Shown here: one piece after another, positions 19,646 through 28,867 of the stretch
Layout: every line of letters begins with the position of its first letter
Position numbering within the stretch: position 1 is the first letter of the stretch
Assembly (NCBI GenBank): GCA_030447595.1
Contig: JAUJON010000007.1
Location: forward strand, 1 to 49,237
Source: Thermosynechococcaceae cyanobacterium YX3bin19
Lineage (GTDB): Bacteria > Cyanobacteriota > Cyanobacteriia > Thermosynechococcales > Thermosynechococcaceae
Direction of reading: 5' to 3'
Length of the DNA: 49,237 nucleotides
Made by a program: the position numbers and the translations under genes
Notes under the pieces: model-generated
The model's input: the letters and a program-made list of their open reading frames with translations, nothing else
The model's database searches: none
What the model was told of the DNA's origin: nothing

Positions 19646-20137
19646 TTATTGATTGGCCTCAATTTCCTCTTTACCGCCCTTACCTTCGCAAATCCGCTTA
19701 ATTGATTCAAGAGTCTTGGAGATGCCTTCGTCCATTGCTGATTCAAAGCTGTGACCTGGAGAGCGCTCTGCCATACGCTGCGCCATCTCAGGTTTGGGCG
19801 CAAAGTGGATGTGGACGGTAACCTGCGATCGCGACTCGCCATCGCCCTGAACTTGCAGCCAGCCACCATAATCATTTTCACCGTCGGAACCCCATTCAAT
19901 CCGCTGAGCCTGTTTGTCTACCCGGAAATGTCCGTCAGAGTCATAAGAGCGATCGCCAGACTGACCCTGGGTCCGAATTCGCTCACCCTGCTGGGGCTGG
20001 GCGCTCTTAACCGTTGGCAAGTACTGAGGCACATTGCTGACGTTTGAGAGGAAATCAAAGAGGTTATCTGCCGGAGCAGCTACTGTGATGGACTGCTCGA
20101 ATTCAGTTGTACTGACACTATTTCCGTTCGAGGACAT
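19646..20137 (-). CDS. SRPBCC (START-like/polyketide cyclase) family protein
   Basis: This 163-residue soluble protein has the SRPBCC ligand-binding fold: FEQSITVAAPADNLFDFLSN, then VPQYLPTVKSAQ, an alternating beta region (RIEWGSDGENDYGGWLQV, SQVTVHIHFAP) and a long C-terminal helix (ESAMDEGISKTLESIKRI). Members bind hydrophobic ligands or act as coenzyme Q-binding or cyclase-like proteins, and the substrate here cannot be told. The ATG at 20137 is chosen because family members start close to the first strand; a start 11 codons upstream would add MIAVTLEWNEL. The 3' end lies about 15 bp from the foreign GC-rich block. Confidence 0.75.
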   Translation of the reverse strand: MSSNGNSVSTTEFEQSITVAAPADNLFDFLSNVSNVPQYLPTVKSAQPQQGERIRTQGQSGDRSYDSDGHFRVDKQAQRIEWGSDGENDYGGWLQVQGDGESRSQVTVHIHFAPKPEMAQRMAERSPGHSFESAMDEGISKTLESIKRICEGKGGKEEIEANQ

Positions 20138-20277
20138 AAGTTCATTCCACTCTAAAGTTACTGCGATCACCTATAGCTCAAGCTATCAAATACAAATAGT
20201 TGTTGTTCCCTCCAAAGGTAGAAAAGGTGCGTGTGGCGGCTATACTCGCAATTACGAGTGGATTGAGTTAGGGGGAA

Positions 20278-21147
20278 TTGGTGTCACGTTTTCTAGATAA
20301 CCCTTTAGACCCAGCTTCAAGTCGACTTAACCAGGGGTTCTTTCGGCTTTCCCAAGGACATCTCAGTTTATTGAGCACCTGTCCCCGAAAATTCCAGCAT
20401 ATCTATTTAGACCAGTTAGGATTACCAACAATTCCAGAAGAGCAGCAACGGCAAGTCCTAGGGACTCATTTTCACCAGTTGCTGCAACAGCAAGAACTGG
20501 GCTTGCCAATTGAAAACCTTGTTCAAGCCGACCCTCATCTCCAGCGTTGGTTTGAAGCTTTCACTAACTCACCCCCCCAAATGTTGGCCGGCAACCGCCA
20601 AAGTGAGCACCAGCGATCGCTGTGTTTTCGACATTACCTGCTAACTGGGGTTTACGACTTGCTGATTCTCGGACAGCAGCAGGCGCAGATCTTGGATTGG
20701 AAAACCTATGCCCGTCCTCAAAACCCGCAACGACTGCAGCAAAACTGGCAAACGCGTCTTTATCTCTACCTACTGGCAGAAACGAGCGATTATCTACCAG
20801 AGCAAATCTTCATGACTTACTGGTTTGCAGAGTCTCGCGGTAATGGAGCTGAACCACACAGCCTCAGCTTCACCTACACTGCTGCGCTCCACAATCAAAC
20901 TCAAAAGGACTTAGAACACCTCCTCGGCAGCCTGACCAACTGGTTAGAAACCTATAGCCGAGGTAACTTATTCCCTCAGGTTTCGCTAGACCTAGGGGAG
21001 TGTGATGGTCGTCACAACAGAGGTAACTCAGGCAACAGTGAGGCTTCCGGGTGCCGGTTTGCTATCCGCTGTCAGCGACAAGGCCCTAGTCAAACGAATA
21101 TTGCTTTACCGACTATGCTCGATCAAATTCAGGAATTACCGCTTTAA
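20278..21147 (+). CDS. PD-(D/E)XK nuclease superfamily protein (RecB/AddB C-terminal-like)
   Basis: This 289-residue protein has a single nuclease domain like that at the C-terminus of RecB/AddB. It begins with a conserved FRLSQGHLSLLSTCPRKFQ, the family's SxSxLxxxxxCPxxF-type motif. Then comes LGTHFHQLLQQQ with the conserved His, the core TGVYDLLILG followed by QILDWKTY (the D...D-x-K catalytic strand) and the QxxxY helix NWQTRLYLYLLAE. Cyanobacteria have stand-alone copies of this type; the partner and substrate are unknown. The start is TTG 20278 or GTG 20281 in the same frame. The last 60 residues are polar and poorly conserved. The frame is intact. Confidence 0.8.
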   Translation: MVSRFLDNPLDPASSRLNQGFFRLSQGHLSLLSTCPRKFQHIYLDQLGLPTIPEEQQRQVLGTHFHQLLQQQELGLPIENLVQADPHLQRWFEAFTNSPPQMLAGNRQSEHQRSLCFRHYLLTGVYDLLILGQQQAQILDWKTYARPQNPQRLQQNWQTRLYLYLLAETSDYLPEQIFMTYWFAESRGNGAEPHSLSFTYTAALHNQTQKDLEHLLGSLTNWLETYSRGNLFPQVSLDLGECDGRHNRGNSGNSEASGCRFAIRCQRQGPSQTNIALPTMLDQIQELPL

Positions 21148-21270
21148 CCCAAAATGTTAGTGTTGTACCGTCATTCGAACCGCTATACCTTGGTACCTCA
21201 ACCTCTTGAACGAAAAAGGCCCCCTGTTTGAGCAGGAAGCCTGAGATACAGTGAGTTGACCCGCTAAGAT

Positions 21271-22236
21271 TCAAAAGTTCATTTCTGCTGCCTGTACCTT
21301 TTCGACTTGCTTCTTCTTAAGAATTAAGAGAATTTGGGACAGCATTACAGCCGCGAGGAACGCCATCAACCACTTAATCCGATTAGGGCTCTGTAGCACA
21401 ATCTCGGCATCCATTTGACCAAAGCCACCGACGTTAGGATTGTTGGTCAGTGCCTCCCCTTCTTTAACGGCTTGACCTTCGGAAACGATCAAGTCTGGTC
21501 CAAAGGGAATTGTATCGACGGCAGTTTTCCCGTCTTCGGTTTGAATGGTCACTTCATAGGTGTCATTCTCAGTTTTGGCAATCCGAGTAACTTGACCAGC
21601 AGTGGAAGCGCTGTAGGCATTGTTGTTAGTCTTTGAACCATCAGGGTTGATCTGACCCCGGCCCCGGTTGCCACCGACATGAACCATATACTTGCCAAAG
21701 TGGATACTTTTATCCATTCCTGGGTCGGGGGAGAGCACTGGCAGTACCATCTCCTTATATTGCTCACCGGGTAAAGGACCGACGACTATGATGTTCTCTT
21801 TATCCTGGCTGTAGGGTTGGTAAAGAGAAACTTCACCCACCTTTTCTTTCATTTCTTCCGGGATTCGCTCTGCCGGGGCAATCTTAAAGCCTTCCGGCAG
21901 CATTACCACGGCTCCTACGTTCAGCGGGCCTTTCTCTCCGTTTCCCAATACTTGCTGAATGCTCGCGTCATAGGGAATTTTGACGACTGCTTCGAATACT
22001 GTGTCTGGTAGAACCGATTGGGGTACCTCAACTTCCGTTGGTTTGGCCCCTAAGTGGCAGTTGGCACAAACAATTCGTCCTGTAGCTTCCCGAGGATTGT
22101 CATAGGCTTGCTGGGCATAGTAGGGATAGGCTGCCGCAGCTTCAGGAAAGGCAAGATTGCCCGTTAGTAAGAAGGCAAGGATGGCAAAGACGGGGAGTAA
22201 ATGCTTCATCAATGCCGGGGTAAGGCTTTTCTTCAT
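21271..22236 (-). CDS. petA: Apocytochrome f
   Basis: This 321-residue c-type cytochrome is the subunit of the b6f complex that passes electrons to plastocyanin or cytochrome c6. A signal peptide ends at AAAA before Tyr37, whose amino group is the sixth haem ligand (mature [18 protein letters not shown]). The haem-binding CANCH is at 57-61. The large beta domain ([53 protein letters not shown]) is complete. A C-terminal membrane anchor lies near residues 285-305 ([18 protein letters not shown]), followed by [15 protein letters not shown]. It follows petC by about 50 bp in the conserved petC-petA operon. Confidence 0.97.
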   Translation of the reverse strand: MKKSLTPALMKHLLPVFAILAFLLTGNLAFPEAAAAYPYYAQQAYDNPREATGRIVCANCHLGAKPTEVEVPQSVLPDTVFEAVVKIPYDASIQQVLGNGEKGPLNVGAVVMLPEGFKIAPAERIPEEMKEKVGEVSLYQPYSQDKENIIVVGPLPGEQYKEMVLPVLSPDPGMDKSIHFGKYMVHVGGNRGRGQINPDGSKTNNNAYSASTAGQVTRIAKTENDTYEVTIQTEDGKTAVDTIPFGPDLIVSEGQAVKEGEALTNNPNVGGFGQMDAEIVLQSPNRIKWLMAFLAAVMLSQILLILKKKQVEKVQAAEMNF

Positions 22237-22287
22237 TGTGAATCAATCAAGGTAGCGATCAAAAGTTAACTATCTTACTCACAGATG

Positions 22288-22839
22288 TTAGGTCCACCAG
22301 GGATCTTTGCCGGTGCGAAAGTCAGTTTCTGTCCAGGGTGTAAACTGAACTTTGTCCTCCTCTACGGTTGCATGGACCAGGGCTAAAGACAAGGGAGCAG
22401 GTCCCCGGACCACTTTGCCGGTCTGATCGTACTGGGAGCCGTGGCAGGGACACATAAACTTGTTTTCACCGCTATTCCAAGGGACGACACAGCCAAGATG
22501 AGTGCAGACTGCGTTTAAGCCATAATTAGCGATGGCCTGATCATTCTCAACCACAAGGTAGGTGGGGTCCCCTTTTAGCCCTTGGGTAAGGACTCGCTCT
22601 CCAGGAGCGTGCTTAGCCAGGAATTCACTGACAACAACGTTGTTACCCAGGGCATCCTTAGCCGTAACACCACCACCGCTGGCTCCGCTTGAGGGTGGAA
22701 TGAAATACTTGACTACAGGATAAAGCGCTCCTAGCACTGTACCAGTGATAGTACCAAAGGTCAGAAAATTCATAAATTGGCGACGACCCATATCGGGGAC
22801 GTCTGGAGATCCAGAAACTAAGCCGAGTACTTTGCCCAC
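22288..22839 (-). CDS. petC: Cytochrome b6f Rieske iron-sulfur subunit, 5' end uncertain
   Basis: The Rieske protein carries the 2Fe-2S centre that oxidises plastoquinol. The N-terminal anchor ([19 protein letters not shown] and the following hydrophobic helix) is typical. The cluster motifs CTHLGC and CPCHGSQYD are intact, and it ends TGKDPWWT. The first seven residues given by the GTG at 22839 (VGKVLGL) are not like other PetC proteins, which usually start only a few residues before [12 protein letters not shown]. On the opposite strand these same bases encode part of a DUF3067-like protein. The native petC start and promoter therefore seem to be missing, cut by a junction near 22815-22822. 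It is first in the petC-petA operon. Confidence 0.95.
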   Translation of the reverse strand: MGKVLGLVSGSPDVPDMGRRQFMNFLTFGTITGTVLGALYPVVKYFIPPSSGASGGGVTAKDALGNNVVVSEFLAKHAPGERVLTQGLKGDPTYLVVENDQAIANYGLNAVCTHLGCVVPWNSGENKFMCPCHGSQYDQTGKVVRGPAPLSLALVHATVEEDKVQFTPWTETDFRTGKDPWWT

Positions 22840-22992
22840 TTAGAAACTGTTGCAAACTACCTGCAGGCTTGGGGGGAACCACACAAGTTCAAGCCTATAT
22901 TCACCAGACCGCGATCGCCCCCGGGGAAAGCGATCAGCATTCCCTTAGAACTCGGAGTTCGGGCAACTGAATGGATTCTGGAAGATTTTTAG
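22822..22992 (+). pseudogene. 3' remnant of a DUF3067-like gene, frameshifted
   Basis: Reading plus-strand from 22822 gives [18 protein letters not shown]. After a shift at the G run near 22876 it reads TTQVQAYIHQTAIAP, and after another shift near the CCCCCGGGG at 22919-22927 it reads GKAISIPLELGVRATEWILEDF and stops at 22992. From memory this is the C-terminal half of cyanobacterial DUF3067 proteins. The N-terminal half is absent: upstream sequence is petC on the other strand. The abrupt join means a deletion or misassembly removed the 5' part of this gene together with the petC leader. The two compensating shifts look like sequencing errors. Function of DUF3067 is unknown. Confidence 0.6.
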
Positions 22993-23164
22993 AAAAGTTA
23001 ATTCATCGAGCACAAACAGCCGGTCGTAAACCTTTGTAGCTGACTGCCACCGAAAGTTTCTAAATAAATTACGATCGCTGACGTGCCTTTAGTGTCCGAG
23101 CCAATCCCTAGCGTTAGCCCATCCGAGCACTCCTGCTGCGCTAACGCTTTACGAGGAGGCCATT

Positions 23165-25204
23165 ATGTCTGCTTATCTTCGTGTTTTAATTCTTGAGGAC
23201 CGACCTGCCGACATTGAACTCCTGCTGTGTGAACTGCAGCGGGATGGTTTTGACCTGGACTGGCAGTATGCAGAGACCGAGGTAGACTACCTGGCTCAAC
23301 TGCACCCAGACCTTGACATCATTCTTGCAGACTACACCTTGCCTCAATTTAATGCGCTGCGGGCCCTAAATCTTTTGCAGAAGCACAGGCTCGATATTCC
23401 CTTTATTATCGTTACTGGCACCGTCAGTGAGGAAGCGGTGGTGGAGTGCATGAAACAGGGAGCCTCGGACTACCTGTTAAAAGACCGGTTAACTCGGCTA
23501 GGTCAGGCTGTCAGGCAAGCGCTACAGGCTAAAAGGCTACGAGATGAAAAGCGCCGCACAGAGACGGCCCTGCAAGCTAGCGAGGAGCGCTTCCGCCTCC
23601 TCGCAGAAAACGCCCAAGACATCATTTACTGCTACCGTTTTGCTCCCACACAGGGGTTTGAATATGTCAGTCCGGCGGTAATGACCATTACTGGTTACGC
23701 GCCAGAAGCCTTTTATACCAATCCCGACCTGGTTTTCCAGCAAATTTACCAGGCAGATCGACAACTGCTGCAGCAATTGACTTGTACACCAGCCGGTTTG
23801 GCCCGCTCTGCGGTTCTGCGCTGGGTCTGTCGGAACGGAGAAATCATCTGGTTAGAGCAACGTCATGTGCCCCTCTGGGATGAGGCTGGAAACTTGGTCG
23901 CCATTGAGGGAATTGCCCGAGATATTACCCCTGCTAAACAGGCAGAGGTAGCCCTGCAAAAAGCGAAGGAGGAGTTAGAGCTAAGAGTCAAGGAGCGGAC
24001 AGTCGAACTCAGCAAAACCAACGAGCGGCTCCGATGCGAAGTTGCTGAGCGGCGGCGAGCAGAGTCCGAACTTCGAGAAAGTGAAAAACAGCTGCGGGAT
24101 TTCTTTGACAATGCTAACGATTTGATTCAGATTGTTTCCCTTAGTGGCCAGTTTCTTTACGTGAATCGGACCTGGCGGGAAACGCTCAACTATAGTGAAG
24201 CTGAAATTGAGCACCTGTCGCTACTGGATATTGTCCACCCAGATAGCCGGACCCACTATCTCGCAGCGCTGGAATCAGTACAAACCGGAGAAGGGTGCCG
24301 AGTCGAGGTGATGTTTGTCACTAAGAGTGGTAGCACTCTCGCCCTGGAGGGAAGTATTAACTGTCAGTTTGAAAGCGACCAGTGTATTTATTTGCGGGGA
24401 ATTTTTCGCGATATCTCTGAAGCGAAGCGCCGCGAAGCGGAACGCAAGCGTGTGGAAGCGGAAGTTCGCAATGCCCTAGCTAAGGAAAAAGAACTGAGCG
24501 AACTCAAGTCCCGCTTTGTATCGATGACCTCCCACGAGTTCCGCACACCCCTAAGTACTATTTTGCTGTCTGCTGGCTTGCTGGAGCGCTACAGCTACCG
24601 ATGGTCCGAGGAGAAAAAACACCAGTATCTCCACCGAATTCAAGAAGCCTGCAGGAATATGACGCAGCTGCTCGAAGACGTTCTAACGTTGGGGAGAGCC
24701 GAAGCGAAGAAGCTTCCCTTTAACCCGGCACCATTAAATCTAGAGCAGCTTTGCCACGAACTGGTGGAAGAAATACAGTTGGGCGATGGCAGCCAGCATG
24801 TGATTGCCTTTAGCTATCAAGGCCAGTGCAGCGTTGCCCGCATGGATGTAAAACTGCTGCGACATATCCTGATCAACCTGCTTTCTAACGCGATCAAATA
24901 TTCACCCCCAGGCAGCAGAATCCAGTTTGCGCTGGTCTGCCAGGACAGTGAGGTAGTATTTCGGGTGGAAGATGAAGGAATTGGCATCCCTCTAGAAGAT
25001 CAACCCCGGCTATTTGAGTCCTTCCACCGGGCTACCAATGTCGGCAATATCCCTGGTACGGGTTTAGGATTAGCCATCGTGAAAAAGTGTGTCGATCTGC
25101 ATGGCGGTTGTTTTACCATCCATAGCAAAGTTGGCATTGGTACAAGCATTACAGTCACACTGCCACGGCGCTGGAGTGCAGCAGATGAAAATTCTGGTCA
25201 TTGA
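23165..25204 (+). CDS. Hybrid sensor histidine kinase: REC-PAS-PAS-HisKA-HATPase
   Basis: This 679-residue soluble kinase has no membrane segment. Residues 5-120 are a response-regulator receiver with phospho-acceptor Asp56 (IILADYTLP) and the Lys in LLKDRL. PAS domains follow at about 138-255 (FRLLAENAQDIIYCY) and 308-420 (FFDNANDLIQIVS), separated by a coiled coil rich in Glu/Arg (KEELELRVKERTVELSKTNE). The dimerisation domain carries the phospho-acceptor His457 in SHEFRTPLS. The ATP-binding domain has NLLSNAIKYSPPG (N box), VEDEGIGIP (G1) and PGTGLGLAIVK (G2). A strong GAGGAGG precedes the ATG. The N-terminal receiver suggests it takes phosphate from, or is tuned by, an upstream kinase. 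It overlaps the next gene by 20 bp. Confidence 0.92.
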   Translation: MSAYLRVLILEDRPADIELLLCELQRDGFDLDWQYAETEVDYLAQLHPDLDIILADYTLPQFNALRALNLLQKHRLDIPFIIVTGTVSEEAVVECMKQGASDYLLKDRLTRLGQAVRQALQAKRLRDEKRRTETALQASEERFRLLAENAQDIIYCYRFAPTQGFEYVSPAVMTITGYAPEAFYTNPDLVFQQIYQADRQLLQQLTCTPAGLARSAVLRWVCRNGEIIWLEQRHVPLWDEAGNLVAIEGIARDITPAKQAEVALQKAKEELELRVKERTVELSKTNERLRCEVAERRRAESELRESEKQLRDFFDNANDLIQIVSLSGQFLYVNRTWRETLNYSEAEIEHLSLLDIVHPDSRTHYLAALESVQTGEGCRVEVMFVTKSGSTLALEGSINCQFESDQCIYLRGIFRDISEAKRREAERKRVEAEVRNALAKEKELSELKSRFVSMTSHEFRTPLSTILLSAGLLERYSYRWSEEKKHQYLHRIQEACRNMTQLLEDVLTLGRAEAKKLPFNPAPLNLEQLCHELVEEIQLGDGSQHVIAFSYQGQCSVARMDVKLLRHILINLLSNAIKYSPPGSRIQFALVCQDSEVVFRVEDEGIGIPLEDQPRLFESFHRATNVGNIPGTGLGLAIVKKCVDLHGGCFTIHSKVGIGTSITVTLPRRWSAADENSGH

Positions 25205-26274
25205 AAATGAAGAGTTAGTGCGGGCGGGCGTTCTAGAGCTCCTGGAAGCTGAGAACTTTGACGCCATTGGTGCCGAAAATGGCCGAGTTGGGGTACAGCT
25301 AGCCCAGGACTACCTGCCTGATTTGATTCTATGTGACGTGATGATGCCGGAACTAGATGGTTATGGTGTCCTGAATGTACTGCAGCAGAATGCCTCAACT
25401 GCAAACATTCCCTTTATCTTACTTACTACCAAAGCAACTCACTCTGATCTGCAGTTGCCAGGGTATGGAACAAGGAGCAGACGATTACCTCACCAAGCCG
25501 TTTACTCCAGAGGAATTACTGAGCGCGATCGCGACTCGGCTGAAAAAACAGCAGGCCGTTGCCAAGCAGTCTCAACAAAAGCTAGACAATTTGCGTAGTA
25601 GCATCACCTTAACCCTTCCCCATGAGCTGTTGACACCTCTAAACACGATGCTTTGCTCCTCAGAAATTTTGATCAGCGAAGCCCATTCTCTAGATCGACA
25701 AGTGATTTCAGAGATGGCTGGGATGCTCCACACAGGTGCTGAACGGTTACATCGGCTGATTCAGAACTTTTTGGTGTACGCAAAGCTTGAGATCGCAGCT
25801 AGAGATCCAGAACGAATCAAAGACTTACAGCACGGCCGGACTCCCTACCCCAAGTCTGTGATTAGAAATATTGCCACTCGCCAGGCTAAACAGTTTGGTC
25901 GTGAAGCAGACTTAAAGTTGAAGCTGCAGCAGGTAGCAGTTCAGATTTCTGAAATAAACTTAGGGAAACTAGTTGAAGAACTGGTTGATAACGCCTTCAA
26001 GTATTCGCCTGCTGGAACCCCCGTTCGCATCACTAGCCTATCGCACAACCATCGCTTTATCCTCCAGGTTACTGACCAAGGGCGAGGCATGAGCACAAGC
26101 CAGATTGCCGATCTGGGCGCTTACATGCAGTTTGAGCGGCGGTTCTACGAGCAACAGGGCTCTGGATTGGGCCTGATCATTGCCAAACGTTTGGCAGAAT
26201 TACACGGGGGAGAATTTTTAATCAAGAGTGGACTCGGTCAAGGAACCACGGTGCGAGTAATCTTGCCGGTGTGA
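25185..26274 (+). CDS. Response regulator-histidine kinase hybrid (REC-HisKA-HATPase), one frameshift
   Basis: It starts at ATG 25185 inside the end of the preceding kinase gene, with CTGGAG 9 bases upstream. The receiver MKILVIENEELVRAGVLELL has phospho-acceptor Asp51 (ILCDVMMPELDGYG). After HSDLQLP the frame is lost; the next frame carries QGMEQGADDYLTKPF, the receiver's end, so there is a net +1 shift at about 25450-25463. Downstream is a HisKA-like domain with LPHELLTPLNTM (His near residue 145) and an ATPase domain with ELVDNAFKYSPAG, VTDQGRGMS and SGLGLIIAKRLAELHGG. The join would give a protein of about 363 residues. The overlap with its neighbour implies a translationally coupled two-component pair. 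Signal and output are unknown. Confidence 0.85.
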
Positions 26275-26501
26275 GTGAGAACAGTCAGGCCCCCTCGCAT
26301 CCATCCTGGTTAGCTCTTAGGCTGGTCGGGGAATTTAGTTGGCCAGTCTCAGTCTTTTGAAACCGCCGAACTCTATCAATTTATTGCGTTTTGTCAAGAA
26401 TGTGAAAAAAACCGTTTACAATTTAATTGCTTTACAACCGTGCCCAGGCTTCTAAGACCAAAGTATTCAATCAATCTTGAACTTATATAAGGGTGATAGT
26501 T

Positions 26502-26822
26502 ATGAACGGACTCCAAAAGTATCGTTTGGCCTGCACGCTCAGCTTTGGGGATATTTATGCCCAAGTAATCATCTGGCTGATCGTAATTTTCTTAGGTTTG
26601 GCCTCATCCTTGGCACTAATGGCAAAACCAACCTATGCACTTTTAGCAAGTGGGTTGGTTCTGGTCATTTCTCTACCCTTTTTACTATTTGCTTTTGTTA
26701 CCACTCTGTTGAATCATATTGAGCTTTCTCCAATCAGTATGGTTGAGTCAACCAATACTAGAGACAAGGTTGAAGAAACGCTCCAGAAACGCCCTCGCGC
26801 AGAGGCACCCCAAGCCAGCTAG
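26502..26822 (+). CDS. Small two-segment membrane protein, unknown function
   Basis: A protein of about 106 residues starting at ATG 26502 with AAGGGTGAT upstream. A short N-terminal stretch (MNGLQKYRLACTLSFGDIY) precedes two membrane segments, near residues 21-43 and 46-70, and a polar C-terminal tail (VESTNTRDKVEETLQKRPR). I do not recognise the family. In size and layout, and in having a short FA-type amphipathic start, it loosely resembles the membrane protein at 12970-13344, but similarity is too weak to call them paralogues. It sits alone between the sensor operon and nagA. Confidence 0.55.
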   Translation: MNGLQKYRLACTLSFGDIYAQVIIWLIVIFLGLASSLALMAKPTYALLASGLVLVISLPFLLFAFVTTLLNHIELSPISMVESTNTRDKVEETLQKRPRAEAPQAS

Positions 26823-26994
26823 TCGCTAATTTCCTCCTCAGTTGAGTGGGTTTCGTAGACTGCCAATTGCGACTATCAAATTGGCATTGATTGAGATTAG
26901 CTATAACGGTGGCGTGAGCGAATTAGACTACAGCTAATTAAGGCTCTGCGAAATACCTAGCGCCTGACACCCGTATAGTTTTTCTAAACAATCA

Positions 26995-28182
26995 ATGATT
27001 ACAACTGCTGATTGGACTAAATTGGTTAATACCTGGATTACACAGGCTCTTGTGCCAGGGTATGATGGCTTACAACAAGTTTGGATCGATAACCAAGGTT
27101 TAATCGAGACAATTCAACCAGTAGAAACAGCAAAACCTGAGTTGGATACCAAGGTTTTAGATTTTGCTGGGGATTGGCTTTCTTTAGGTGGTACGGACTT
27201 ACAGATTAATGGCGCTCTGGGTCTCTCTTTTCCTGACCTGGGCCCAGAGCACTATGGAACTTTGCAGGAAATTTGTCAATTTCTCTGGCATCAAGGCATT
27301 GATAGTTTCTTGCCAACCATTGTTACCACCTCTGTGGGGAAGATTCAGCAAAGCCTAGCTACTTTAGCTAACTTCTCTCCAGATCCGAGCCAGCCAGCGG
27401 CCCAAATTTTAGGCGCACATTTAGAAGGACCTTTCCTGAATCTTCAGAAGCGGGGTGCTCACCCTGCAGACTATCTACTGCCCCTGAGTGTTGAACGAGT
27501 CAAGCGAGTTCTAGGAGACTATTCTCATCAGGTGAAAGTGATCACCCTAGCTCCAGAGCTAGATCCTTCGGGTGACACTATTGCCTACCTGCGTTCACTC
27601 GGAATCGTGGTCAGTCTAGGCCATTCTTTAGCAACGGCGTTGCAAGCAGAAGCAGCGTTTACGCAAGGAGCTTCAATGGTTACCCACGCGTTTAATGCTA
27701 TGCCGGGGCTGCATCATCGTCAACCTGGACTACTCGGTGCCGCAATTTTGAACCCGCATGTTTGGTGTGGTCTGATTGCCGATGGTCAACACATCTGTCC
27801 CATGATGATTGAGCTACTTCTAAGAGCTAGTGGAGAAGCGGGAATTTTTTTAGTCAGTGATGCCCTTGCCCCCCTAGGATTACCAGAGGGAATTTATCCT
27901 TGGGATACTCGGCAGATTACAGTCACTCAAGGTACAGCCCGGTTGCCGGACGGTACTCTTTCTGGTACCACCCTTTCGCTGCTTAGCGGGGTGCAAAACC
28001 TAGTCCGCTGGGGCTTGTGCTCTGTCGAAACTGCGATCGCCCTGGCAACAGAAGCACCGCGCAAAGCAATTAACCTGCCTGGATTTTCCCTTGGTCAACC
28101 TGCCCGTTACCTACTACGCTGGCATCAGAATAAGGAGACTCAAGAGCTGGCCTGGCAACGCTTGCTACCTAGCTCCGCTTAA
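26995..28182 (+). CDS. nagA: N-acetylglucosamine-6-phosphate deacetylase
   Basis: This 395-residue amidohydrolase converts GlcNAc-6-P to GlcN-6-P and acetate in amino sugar recycling. The key motifs are in order: GGTDLQINGALG (where many amidohydrolases have the HxH-type motif), GAHLEGPFLNLQKRGAH with the metal-binding Glu, VSLGHSLATALQA, VTHAFNAMPGLHHRQPG, IADGQHICP and the catalytic Asp in FLVSDALAPLG. The C-terminal region has TLSGTTLSLLSGVQNL and EAPRKAINLPG. Length is typical. The ATG at 26995 is the first in frame. It appears monocistronic; no nagB is adjacent. Confidence 0.92.
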   Translation: MITTADWTKLVNTWITQALVPGYDGLQQVWIDNQGLIETIQPVETAKPELDTKVLDFAGDWLSLGGTDLQINGALGLSFPDLGPEHYGTLQEICQFLWHQGIDSFLPTIVTTSVGKIQQSLATLANFSPDPSQPAAQILGAHLEGPFLNLQKRGAHPADYLLPLSVERVKRVLGDYSHQVKVITLAPELDPSGDTIAYLRSLGIVVSLGHSLATALQAEAAFTQGASMVTHAFNAMPGLHHRQPGLLGAAILNPHVWCGLIADGQHICPMMIELLLRASGEAGIFLVSDALAPLGLPEGIYPWDTRQITVTQGTARLPDGTLSGTTLSLLSGVQNLVRWGLCSVETAIALATEAPRKAINLPGFSLGQPARYLLRWHQNKETQELAWQRLLPSSA

Positions 28183-28356
28183 GTCCTGCTCTCTCCTTCT
28201 CTCTTTGCTGGCACCTGCAAGATAGTAACGAATACAGCCTTTGCGAGTTCTAAGCCTAACTGCCCTATCTTAAGGTAGATATTGTAAAGAGATGTTGCAC
28301 TGAAACCAAGGGTGCGTTACATTAGTTTACAAGTAGAGTGGGTTGAGATATCAGGT

Positions 28357-28560
28357 ATGCAAAATACACAGAAGACCAAAGCCTATCCGGATAATCAGTT
28401 TGATCGTGAGTATGGTGAGTATGCTACCAAATGGCAGTTTGGGTCAAATCCTAGTGCCGAACTGTGGAACGGTCGTTTAGCAATGGTCGGCTTTGCTGCA
28501 TTACTTATTGTTGAGCTAACGACTGGTCAAGGTGTACTTCACTTCTTGGGGCTTATCTAG
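28357..28560 (+). CDS. High-light-inducible protein (one-helix CAB-like), copy 1
   Basis: This 67-residue thylakoid protein has one membrane helix and the chlorophyll-binding consensus [12 protein letters not shown] (E-x-x-N-G-R-x-A-M-x-G-F). The N-terminal [20 protein letters not shown] and C-terminal [13 protein letters not shown] are typical of the longer Hlips (HliC/D/ScpD-like). Hlips bind chlorophyll and carotenoid and protect photosystem assembly under strong light. The ATG at 28357 is preferred over an in-frame ATG 15 codons upstream because the second copy starts at the same residue (MQ-T-K). It lies 83 bp before copy 2 on the same strand. Confidence 0.92.
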   Translation: MQNTQKTKAYPDNQFDREYGEYATKWQFGSNPSAELWNGRLAMVGFAALLIVELTTGQGVLHFLGLI

Positions 28561-28643
28561 TCTCCCTTACACGAATTAAGTATTTTTTCTTAACTTAAAA
28601 CATCACGTTAGCCAACAAGTAAAAAACAGAGGAAAACCAGGCT

Positions 28644-28847
28644 ATGCAAGATACCAAGAAAGCAACAAGCTATCCAGATAATCAGGCTCGCCGTGAGTAT
28701 GGCGACTTCGCCGGTAAGTGGGAATTTGGTTCCAACCCTAGTGCTGAGCTGTGGAATGGCCGTCTAGCAATGATCGGCTTTGCTGCGGCAGTAATTATTG
28801 AACTAACGACAGGCCAGGGTTTACTCCATTTTTGGGGCTTAGTCTAG
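28644..28847 (+). CDS. High-light-inducible protein, copy 2
   Basis: A 67-residue near-duplicate of the preceding gene. It shares YPDNQ, REYG-(E/D), [16 protein letters not shown] and ELTTGQG, with GFAAAVIIE in the helix, and ends [15 protein letters not shown] ribosome site is placed well before the ATG. The equal length and colinear similarity show a tandem duplication with moderate divergence. The 83-bp spacer could hold its own promoter. A terminator follows 20 bp after the stop. Confidence 0.93.
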   Translation: MQDTKKATSYPDNQARREYGDFAGKWEFGSNPSAELWNGRLAMIGFAAAVIIELTTGQGLLHFWGLV

Positions 28848-28867
28848 TTCATATATAACTAGACAAC

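Noticed and set aside
21165-21190. Possible tRNA T-arm (CATTCGAACC)
   Set aside because: No matching acceptor stem, D arm or anticodon arm surrounds it.
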